Part shown: positions 48,601 through 60,600 of the stretch, one piece after another
Position numbering within the stretch: the first letter of the stretch is position 1
How the letters are laid out: each line of letters begins with the position of its first letter
Source: Owenia fusiformis
Taxonomy: Eukaryota > Annelida > Polychaeta > Sabellida > Oweniidae
Assembly (NCBI GenBank): GCA_903813345.2
Contig: CAIIXF020000012.1
Span: 10,376,432-10,440,431, forward strand
DNA: 64,000 nucleotides
Direction of reading: 5' to 3'
The notes under the pieces: model-generated
What the model saw: only the letters and a program-made list of their open reading frames with translations
What the model was told of the DNA's origin: nothing
Database searches by the model: none
Translations under genes and position numbers: made by a program

Positions 48601-51600
48601 TAATCTTAGTAGATTTCAGGTTTTCATATGTTCTCCATATTTTACAACCTTCATTGATGTTTTCTTGTTAGTCTGGTGCAGAGATACAAGAAAATACTTC
48701 AAATTATGTAATCTGGCACACAAACTGTTATTGAATGGATTAATAACTTGGCTAAAGAGGTTTTCGTTTTCGAACTTTGTGCTATGTTAATTCATTTTTT
48801 AAAATTATCAACAAGAAACATACCCTTTCCAATGATTCAATTTAGCTACTTAAAAGAGAGCTTCATCTACATAGCATGTCCAGGGTCTGTGCTTGGACTC
48901 AGGGTTAATAGAAGTATACAATTTGGCAATAACTTTTTGGATTGAATTTCCCTCACATTTACTCCTGGTGGTACAGTGAACAGCTTGTCTCAATTATTTT
49001 AGTTTATTCTCCACTGGTGTCATTTTGTGTGGTAGCACATAAAAAATGAATGATTGATTTCATTTGTGAGTCTGTTTTAAACGCTTGATGAAGAACAGGT
49101 GGGAGTTTAACTATGTGTGGGGATTGACTGTGGTAAGGTTATAACTTGGGCAGGGGGGGGGGTAATTTATATATGGCTGCAACCTCTAGCCTAACAAGTG
49201 GAGGGTAGGGATTGAGTGTGGTAAGGTTATTATGGGGGGGGGGGGGGCAGGAGACCACAGGGGCTTGAAACAAAACTAAGGCTTGATCCATGACAGCTTT
49301 GGTAATGTATATTTATGTTGTTACTGGTTTCCTGCTAATGATTGATGAAATATACCAACTGTTTTTTACTTTCATATTTCCAAATGACAGAAAAAACATC
49401 CCGGGCCTTTTAGTAATTTGACAGTGTGTTTGTGTGTCATTATTAATAGGGGTATTAGGGTGGTATTAGACATATATTTTTGTGTGTCGTCCTTTACATT
49501 TCTATACATTCAATATCTCTGACAAACAAGCACTTCTATTTCTGGGAAAATGTCAACAGTTAATCATTCAAACTACAGTGGAATCTTCTGTAAAGTGGAC
49601 CACCTCTAGTAGAACACTTTTCAGAGTCTCAAGATCAACTGACTTAAATGAACCCCTATAATTGGACTGCTTTTTTCGGAGTCTCAAAACCAACAGACTT
49701 AATGTTAAATGAACCTCTATAAGTGGAACACCCCCCCCCCCCCCCCCCCCCCCTAGTGGAACACTTTTTAGAGGTACCAAAGGCGTTCGACCAAGACAGG
49801 TTTAACTGTACAAACACTCCTGTCTAAAGATTGCCAATTTTTACAGTTACACTGAGTGTAGATGAAACTCTCTATCTTATTTAACTGCAGTGATCTGATT
49901 ATAGTACAAACATCTTTGAAATGTTGAACAAAAGCAGGCAATGGAGTAGATTTCATTCCTTATCATAGCTTTCAATAGAACTCTGTTGAATCTCCAGTAT
50001 TGATCTGAATTCACCCTTGGTTAAATTACCGCAGTGTTCATTTCGTTTTCCATTTTAATCAGTACTGTATTGTCATTATCTTGCGCTGTTGGACCTATGT
50101 CTGTGTAGGCAGGCACTGAAATGATTATCAAAATTATGAATCTGCGTCATCAATATTCCAGATGAAAGAACAGATTAGTGCCAAGATCTTATTATTAGGT
50201 TTTGGGCAATATTTTTCACTGTGTCTCCCATTTTATTTCTTGAATTATTATGGCTACCAATTTTGGGACTGTTGTTTAGAGTTCAGCACGGTCAGGGTCT
50301 TACAAATTTTTTTTCACTATTGTAACCATTTCCTATGGCTTACCAGATGGTGACATTTTGTCACGTAAATACCTTGTATATTTTACGATTTTAGCCAAGA
50401 ATCTAATTTTGAAGCAGGTTGAACCTTTATCAATGACTTTTGATATGTTTGCTCAGATCTTTGCAATAAAACGCTCTGATTTGCAGTATTTAAAGATGAG
50501 GTTCAGGGACTTAGTTTGACAGTGAAAAATGAGAAAATAATTTATAATTCATGACTTTATACTGGTATGTGGTGACAATTAGATCCATCAAAAATTTATT
50601 CTTTATGTTAGGCTTGTTGATAAGTGTTTTGATAGCATTCAACACATCAAAATGTAGTTGCATATCTTCTAAAATGAGCTTCTCTTTTAAAGAGCCTGGG
50701 CCATAAATGGGGCAACGGTCTTGGGGACTGGACTGCTTTATTGTAATATAGCACTAGGCAGAGGCTAGCTTATCACTAGACTCTGCACACATAGTAATAA
50801 GATCAGAAGATTCATGATGATGATTTTTTTATGAAATATGATGATTTGGAAGGAAATATGGTTAACATGTGATTGATTCCAAGTAATTTATATGAAGATC
50901 ACAAGATTTACAAGGTGTTTAACTCAGTGTTACTGACAGCGATCTTGCCAATAATCCAACTACATGTATTAAATCTGATATGCAATACATCTTATACTAT
51001 GATACAGCCACAAAATTCAGGCCCAAATGTATAGTCTTCATCTTCACTCACTTGGCTCCCGTCGGATGAACGCAGTGAAGACCGTGCGTTTGAAGATGTA
51101 TGTCTTCGTTTCTAAGAAGAGAGGTTGTTTTATTTTTATGTCACCACAAGACCATAACTAAATGGTGTTTGATGTTTGGCACTTGGTGTTTGGAGTTCAA
51201 GGTTGGTGTTTGGAGTTTGGCATCTGTAACAAATGGCAGGTGATGGCATTTTGCATGTTAATGTCTTGTATTTATTTATTATAAAAAGGATGCACAGTAT
51301 ATAAAAATACATGTAATATACAGTGATACTGTAAAACATATATCAGCACATTACAAGAGCAAAAAATCAATTTAACTGTAAATAGTGTCACGTATGAGAC
51401 CTAAATTATAATAGTTTTTTGTAGAACTGAATTCAGATTCAACATGGCATGCAACTTACACATAGAAAGTGAAATCAGACCTCTCATAGATCAATAAAGA
51501 TATAAAAAAGCTTTAATCTCCCATAGGTCAATAAATGCACTTACTTTAAGCTCTTATGAGAATATATATAGGATTCTACACTATTTTTTATTGCCAACTA

Positions 51601-54600
51601 AGAATTTTTAAGATATGATTTGAAAATAGGCTAAAATAATTGTAATACTCAATATCGTGAATGTGAAACTTTTTGGAATTATTTCATTTTTCACCAGTTC
51701 ATTTCAAACAGTAAAAATAATTTACAGTACAAAAGATCTTTATTTTTCATTTTCTTTTGAAATCACTATTGAATAAACACGAACTGCTCATTTTTCATCC
51801 GACTCAATCTTTATGAATGGTCATTAATATTCCCGAACAAAAGACATTTCATCTCCAATGTTGCGATCTCTATTCTGAAAAAAGTTTGAATTAAGTAGTC
51901 ATTGAATGAAGTCAAAAGTGACGTATAATTAAAAAAATGTGTCAAAATGTTATTAATGATCTCAACTTACTAATATCAGAGACATGTGTAGCCAGGTGGG
52001 GAGGAATGATTTTCTAATTTTGTGTCTTCAGCAATGAAAGCATATGTAGCATAGTGTGATAGCGTAGTGCAGTTTATTGTAGTATAGTGAAGTGTAGTGT
52101 AGTTCAGTAGATTTATTTTTGTACAAACTGAGGCTGTGACATCTAAAAAGTCAATAAGTTATCTATAAACAAGATATTTTGGATATGCAAAATTGAATAA
52201 GGATGCCCCCACCCCCGAGTCTGTATCCCCTGACAACCTTTGTATTCTAAATCACTGTTTCTTTGAAAAGTATTGTTTTGAGCATTGAGCGAATATTTTG
52301 TTTAAATGCCATTGCTGATGCAGATATTGGCTTCCACCTTGATGAAAATTTGTTCTTTTGGATAAAAACATTTCCTTCTCCCTGGATAAGAGTATTTGCC
52401 TCCCCTTATGACCCCTATCCCTACCCCTGGGACTTCTTGAATGATGCCAGGTGAACCATTGACAGTTCACTGAGAAAAAGCAAGATGCAGATACAGTTTA
52501 TAAACACAAATACGGTATATAACCACCAGTATTATCATTAGATATCTCTGAACAACTATCCTAACACAACTGTAGAATCTAAAACAACCTGAACCAAATG
52601 ATGAAAAGTCGTCTATTTGTAATCCACCAGTATTGGCATTAGTGTGCCAAATGTGCTGTTGCCTAGCAACACATGGAAAAAATCCAATATTTTTAGCAGA
52701 AAATATTCCTCTTCAAACATAGATAGTGTTGTTTGATGTTTGGATGGAAACCTTTGTATAATTATTCCCTCATGAAGAAATATAGAGAGTAGGTACAGAT
52801 TACCATACCCATGACTTGACCGGTGATTTGGGCATTTTCGATTGGAAATCAGACTCGTTGATTTTTGTAACATATTGATTGAAAAATCATACTTGCAAGT
52901 GAATATGTGGACTTTATAACATACTATTATATAAGGTCCATACATATACAGATGTGTTCTAGTAAATAAATTCAAGTGGAAAGATTCATTAAAGAGTTCA
53001 GATTTGCTAATAAAGGGAAAAGACATGTGCAGATGGTTTATCTTTAATAGTTAGTGGTCTCATATTAAAAGGATAAAGTAATTCTGTCGTATCAAAGTTC
53101 AAAGGGGTATGGTACAGAAGGGCAAGGAGTAGTATATAAAAGAGCAAGGGGTAGGGCATTTGAATAGAAAAGGGGTTAGACATAGAAGGGAATGGGGTAG
53201 TATATAAAAGAGAGAGGGATAGAATATTCAAGAGCAAAGTGATGGGATAGTGAAAAGCAAGGGGTAGGACATAAAAGAGGAAGAGGTAGGATATTAAAGA
53301 GTCTTAATTATCTAGTGCCTGTCTAAATTAAAACTCATTTTCATCTCATATTGAAATTGAAAAGGTGCGACACATTAGTGAAGTAATGAAATGTGATGAG
53401 ATGTGCCTCAAACACAGAACACCTTTTAGCTAATTGGGCTCATATTTGACATCCCTATATAATAGCAAATTAGAAATCCACAACATAATCAAAATTCCTG
53501 GGGGTACCCCTTTCATTGCACACACACTCACCCCATTCTGATGCTCATAACATCTTTCTGTTTCACCTGAAACAGGGCTCAGGGCTGAGAAGAAATGAAA
53601 TGTCATGGTTTATCATGATGCACTCATCCTAACAAATGTAGTAGATTCACCAGTTTACATTAGAATTTGTGTACAATGAACGCTAATAGAGCCAAAAAAG
53701 TATGTTCACTTTCTGTAGTTGTTCAGTACAGAGAGGGTCAATGGGAATGTGTGTTCACTAGAGCCAAGTGATCACTAGAGAGAGGTGTTCAGTAAGACTG
53801 AGTTTTCACTGTATTATTGCCAGCCATATGAAACAACTGGATCCATATATGTTTTAGACTCCATTCCTCTAAATTTATAAATTCTTGTTGTCTTTGATGT
53901 TTATTTCTGAACATATCACAGATGGAATAACAAATGTCTGTTTCACTCTGCTCCAGGCCTATAAATGTAACATTATGACTCAATATTGACAGCTAGATAA
54001 TGCAGTGTAATTTCATATATCCAGGTTCTTTTCCCATTGGGGCTGTCTCCTGTTAATATCAGCAGATTGTCATAAGTGATGTTCTTCCATATATCTATTA
54101 AACATGCCTTACAGGAATGATTATTGCATAACAATTGCACTCTCATTTGGCTGTATTTGAGGGAATTTGAGAAAGTAACATTTTGATATGCTTCATGTCT
54201 TTTTGTTATGCATTATGCTCTGATTTAGGTTGAACTTTTTCTTAATTTAATACATTACATAATGGATAGAAGCTGTAAGGAGGCTGTGATGTCATATACA
54301 CTCCTTTATATGTCATACTGAATTTGGATTTCATATACATTTAAGATGTCATATTCGTTTGTGATGTCATACTCATTTGGGATGTCAAACTCACTTTGTC
54401 ATACACAGCCAACAGTACCGTATGGTACCATGAAATATAGTACCATACAGTACCATAAGCTTGAACAGTACCAGGTATATTCACTTGTCATACCATTCTC
54501 ACTGGTGATGTCATACTCACTTGATTTTATACTCAATTGTGATGTCATACTCACTTGTGATGTCATATCACCTGTGATGTCATACTCACTTGTGATATCA

Positions 54601-57600
54601 TACTCACTCTCTCAATCATGATGTCATATTGACTTGTGATACCATGCTGTGATTTGCTTAGCTAGATAAAAAAGGAAATCTATGATGCTATGATATCTCA
54701 TAATTTCCTGAGATAGTCCAGAGATTTCCTTTCTCTGATATTGAATAATGTTCTCTCATTGAGACGGTTGTATGATGAATGATCTCTCTTGTATCCAGAG
54801 ATTTGATTCAAGACTAAAGATGAGGCACCTAGACCTTAGATCTGATATGAATACCAAATCTTCATTCGAATTTCCCTGTGTACCAATATATCTAATTTGA
54901 AGTACTGAAACAAAGTTAACATGGCCTGACATTTCAACTTAAAAACTGTGTTGCTGTAAATTACTTTGGGAGACACTCTTGCTAAATGCTATGAGCCCCA
55001 GATTATATTGTTTTATATGTATGTACACATGGCATTGGGAAAGTACCAAAAATTGTTCCAGAACACAACAGGAAAAACATCTAAAGGTCACCAGTCATAA
55101 GGAAAACAAACCCCAACTATCCAAAATCACAATCCAATGTGAAAAGAAACAGTGTCTTATCCAAATTTCTGATCTCATATTGATACCCCTCATTTACAAA
55201 CATATATAAACTGCTTTAGACTACAAACACCTATGAAACAGTGCATACATTGTTGTTATTTAATTGCTAGACAATGTTTTATTGATATCAACAAAGTAAA
55301 GTACATTGTATGTTATTCCATTGATTCTAGCCATGTTTCCCTCATCAGCAGGGTTCATATTTATTTTGGAATAATAAGATAACTTTCATGTTAGTTTGAT
55401 TAATCCATATTGGATTATGTAACTTGTATAATCATCTGCAATCCCCACTAGAATATAACCTGATATCAATGGGTGATGTCTTGTTTTGAAAATGAAATAT
55501 AGTGAAAAGAGTGGATTCGTGAGGAAATAAAGTAAATGGAGTTGTGGTTTGCATATTTAATGGTACAAGAATGTGAGAAAATTAGGATGTTCATTTAAAG
55601 TTTAGAGAGAAATGAAGTGCAATAAGCATGATTTGAAATATAATATAATATGAAATTGTTGATTATAAACAAGGCACTTATGATCACATTCATGATGTAA
55701 ACAACCCCATGTGACTGTTTACCCATTCTGATACTCATAACATCTTTCTGTATTACCAGGGCTGAGGAGAAATGAAATGTAATGGTTTATAATGTGCTGG
55801 TAACAGATCAGGGGTATCAAGATATCAGTTGAGGATAATAGATGGCACAGTGATGTAATCCTTATAGGCCCAGTGGGGCACATATGCCATTTTCAGTAGT
55901 TTGATTTAGACTGGGTTCTGTTAACAGGAGAGGCAAATGGGGTCTTGAGGACTACATATTGAAAACTATTTGTTGCCAAAATTTGTATTTTTGCCAAAAT
56001 TTATTTCTTTGAGAATACTGAAACCTCAAAAATCAGAAATCATTGTTTATAACTTTACTCTTGAGTAGTTTGAAAAATGAGTGGTTAAAATAATTCCATT
56101 TATTAGATCCATTTTCAAATTTCAATGACAGAAGACATCAGTCATGAACACTATAAATCAAGGTGTGGAATACAACAATGTTTTGTGATGGTATTTGGAA
56201 GCCATGCACAACTGATGAATATCGACTGTTACTTGCTTGTTATAATCTACTGTTGTTGGAAAAATGAGAAATGTCTTCATAGAGTAAAGTCCACATAATG
56301 AGATTGATGAGGGTGAGACAATTGTACTATAACATTCATTTTTCATATTCTGACCTCCATGGTCATAACTCCAGTTCACCAACCTGATACTTCAGAAAAA
56401 ATGCAATAAAGATAGTGTTTGGAAATGATGTATTCCACACCTTGAATTGTAATGTTCATGAACGATGTCTTCTGTCATTGAAATTTGAAAATGGATCTCT
56501 TAGATGGAATTATCTCAACCACTCATTTTTCAAACTACTCAAGAGTAAAGTTATAAACCGCAGTATTAAACTGGAAACTAGTAAAATAAGCTGGAATGTT
56601 TCTTTCCATATCAGTGTCTTCTTTCATCTGTTCAATTCTTTAGAAAACCACACTAATGTTGATTCAGTACTCCTAGAGAATTATTGGTATTTCTAATTTA
56701 ACTATGGAATTCTGTTCACGTTTTATTCCTTTGCTTTATTCCTTGCTGATTCCACTCTTTATCAAAACATGACTTTCGGAATATTTTTTCTGTTGGTTAG
56801 ATAGGAGGGATATGCATACAGAAGAATATTATTCCAAATAATATTCATATTTGAATATACATTTCTCTGAGTTATTCTTCAAGATTTATGCATTTTACAG
56901 TTTCCCTTTTTTGTAAAATGGGTCTGCAAAATGGGTTCCTTGTGATCCCAACCATACTCACATCTATGGGGTCTATGGGAAATACCATGGCTGAGATAAT
57001 TGAAATATAATGGGTTATCATGATGGATACCCAGAACTATCTCTGGTTTCTACACTGCAAAGATGACATCATATTTGCTATTATATGAGATGATATCATC
57101 CTCATTTCCTTCATGTGATGTTATGCACCAATCCTGTTGTTCTCTAATAGCCATCATTTCCCCTTGTGTTCTGATATAACAGACCAATCACCAAACAAAC
57201 CATCCAACATGAGGCAAGCTTGTATTTTATTGTGAAGAGAATAACGAAAATAATACAGTTTTTGAGATGGAATGACAATGTTTAGGCTTCATTTTGCAAT
57301 GATTAACAAAAGCCCCTAGGACAATTAATATATTAGCACATGTAGATCCAGGGGGGGGGGCATTGTTAGGCCCCAAAAATTTTGTAGGGCCTCAAAAAAT
57401 GAGCCTTTTTAGGCATAACTTGGCCTTTTTATATTTTGCCCAACTCAAAATATGCTTCTGAATCCACCAGTGATGTAATAGAGTGTATAATCAGATTATT
57501 TTACACAGATAAGTTTGTAAAACAATGTTTAGATTCAAAATGAGAACCTAACAAATTTTAGTTGTTCTAAGATAACATAATCTGGTGAGATTGGAGGAAG

Positions 57601-60600
57601 GGGGAGGAGGTATAAAAAGGTAGTTATAAGAGTATGGAGAGACTAGGTTTATGGCAGAAGAGTGGTATATTTCCCACAGATCAACAATAGTATGTGAAGC
57701 AATGTTTAGATTCAAAGCTGTTCTGAGATAACATAATCTGGTAAGATAGGAGGGGAAAGTATGTTCAGGCCTGTAGCCAGGATTTGCCAAAGGGGGGTTC
57801 ACTTTTTCAAAAATTCCAATGGGGTCCACTTGTGACAATTTCGCTCCAAAAATTGCCAAAATCCCTTAAAAAGTGCTCAGAATGGTGAAAAACTGAATGA
57901 TTTTGAAAGATTTTTTGGCTAAGGGGTTCTGGGTAAGTTCTGGGAGTGAATTCTGGGAGATTAGGTTAATGGCAGGGTAGAGGGGTATCATTATTGTCAA
58001 ACTGAGGAGATTCTCCTTTTTGGAGATGATTTGATATAGTTGATGTTGCTCAGGGGTTTCATTAGAATTTCTAACAACAGGCTAAATTGATGGAAATCAT
58101 AAATTTAACACCGAAAAGTTGGAAGTCCCTTAAAACAACAGGCGATTTTGTGGAAACAACCTGTGAAAATTGCCTGTTGCCTGCTGCTAATGAAACCCCT
58201 GTTGCTACTGAACCATTGCATCACTAAAACCAACCAATCAACCAATGAGACTCTTTGGATAACATTATCCCACAATGTGAAAAAATGTGTAAGGAAGTGT
58301 AGGTGATAAGGAAATTGATCTTCCTGTTAGAAAATCTTAATTGGAAAAGTGTTGTTAATTAGACACAAATTAGGGTGACCTTTGCACTGACCTTTTGGGA
58401 TGTGAACTTGATTTATTAGTCCCCTGGTTGTCTGGCTTACTGTATGACATAATGAGAAATTGGAGCCTGTGTTCTTCAACATAGCCTGGGAGAAGGGGGG
58501 GGGGGGTATCAGTCTAATATCATGGTTTCCCAATATTGTACCATAAGCACCAACATACCATATCCTGAGACCATTTGTACCATTCCAAAACTTTTTTATT
58601 TTTGTTTTTGTTTGGACCGTTACACCTCTAGGGGTCACAAGGGTTTGTTAGATATATCTTACATCTTTTTATCTAATTTATTTATTTTTATTTATTTAAA
58701 TCTGTAGTAATATATGAATTGAGGATAATTTCTGAAGCCTGTTGAGTTTCATTGAGGATAGTGAGTACATAACTCAATTTTATTTCTTAGGCTCGTTTTT
58801 CCAATTATGTTTAAAATGATTTTATGGAAAAATATCAATAAACGAAATGTAATCTTAAGAAATTATGTTCAATAAGTTCTCTATCGAAAATGTACTGTTT
58901 GCTTTGTGTCTCAATGAGGCACACTACTGTAACTAACCACTATCTCCATGGCAACAAAGCAACTAATTGTCTCCTGAAGGAGCGGTATAAGTTATGGTAT
59001 TTTAGCCCTTTAGTCTGTTATTCTTATAAACATAACTCTGTATTCAATTTCTATATTCATCGACATTATGAAAAAGCTATTGACCGGGTGAACTGCGAAA
59101 GGATCGATTTTTATATTATGTTTTCTTTTGATGTTTAAAAGGTGATTGCTTTGCGGTATTATCATTATAGAAGTGCATTAGTGTAATAAAAACACACCAG
59201 GTCAGGGCCAACTCATTTGTTATGAATTAATCCTATGGATAGATCTGGGTCTTTGATATAATGGTGAATGGTGTGCTATGGAAAATGGTGAACCACTTCA
59301 AAGGGATTTTATGATTTACTGCGATGTATTCATTTATAATTAATTATCTTGTGTTTTTTTATGTATTATGCACCTAGTGCCTTGTCGAGATATTTTGTAA
59401 GATATTGTATGTTCTGTAATGTTTATGAATATGAATAATAACTTTATTTTAAAAGTCATTTAGGTCCGTCAAAATTCATCTTCCAAAATATTCACTTTTC
59501 AGAATGTTCAGCTTCCAAAATATACTTAGCTTTAAATATGTTTGAAGATCTCTAAATAGCAGATACTTTATCAACGAAGATGTTATCAAAATATTAAAAT
59601 CATGACAAAAACAATAAGTCTAACTTTCAACAACTTGAACCTTAATATCTATTTCTTGTTTTATATTTTCAGGATCCAGGACGTGTTTGAGTGGACATTT
59701 GAGGTTGATGATGATGTCACAAGTAACGAGCACGGGAGGATTACTTTCACCATCGAGTACGAGATGAGTCAGAATATGAAAGAACATTACGGCACTGCAG
59801 CTACCCGATTGGTCGCCAAGATCCTCATTCAACATGACGATACTTATACGATACTCCCTGTTGTTAAGGTAACTAAAATTTCAATTTTTGTTGTACCTAA
59901 AGAGGATATTGTTGCCACGCCAGGGAGGGGGAGGTTGTTGGCAGTGAGTGTGTCTTTTCTGAACACTTTCAGATTATGATGGATGTTTCTTGATATGGAA
60001 ATCAAGAAGTGATCTGTTTTAAGGAGGCCATTTTTATTTTTAGGTACACTATTTTTTACCATGTGACTTGTTTTAATTAAGTGCTCTGCCCCCCCCTTAT
60101 TTCAATGGCAGGCCTGTTAGGAAAATAAAAAAGAATGGGTGTAGCAAAATTTGATGTCAGATATCAAATTTGATGTCTGTTAAGTATGACATCATCACCA
60201 TTTTTGCACGAGGAATTATCATTACTCAAGGTATAATAGCATAGACATTCTGATTTATTTTAAATCCCGACGTCTCTGATATTGCTTTTTGTAGTTTAAT
60301 GCACAAAATGCGAATATCAATGATGATATTCTGAGTTGTAACATTTTCGCAGCTTAACTAATACATGAATAGTTCAGTAAAAAGGAAATATGGATTGTGT
60401 TCGGAAATCTAGCCGTTGTCTTACTGTTTAATCTAATCCCATTTGATCCCTTGCTATCATGACTCACCCAAAAGTAATTGTTGGTCAAAAGGTTAATGAC
60501 TACTCGATAATGCTTTGTCACTTACCATTTCTACTTAATTCTTGAGCTGATTATGTTTTGAGCAGTTAAGACGTTTAATGTCCCATACTTTACTCATTTA

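Larger units (their letters stand above)
47595..59672 (+). other. TMEM132 intron 3
   Basis: 12.1 kb. No extra exon is recognised. Contains repeats listed separately, and several poly-G/poly-C runs (48319, 49156, 49236, 49730, 57351, 58496). The 137-codon antisense frame at 52613-53026 shows no family features. Confidence 0.7.

Noticed and set aside
52613-53026. 137-codon antisense frame in TMEM132 intron 3
   Set aside because: No recognisable domain, no signal peptide or repeats, ordinary AT-rich composition; chance ORF is the simpler view.
56158-56696. Frames of 74 and 93 codons on opposite strands
   Set aside because: They are mirror products of the two arms of the inverted repeat.
59380-59672. 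Extended start of exon 4 (open frame from 59602)
   Set aside because: Family alignment and the clean TTTTCAG acceptor place the exon start at 59673; upstream residues are intron translation.
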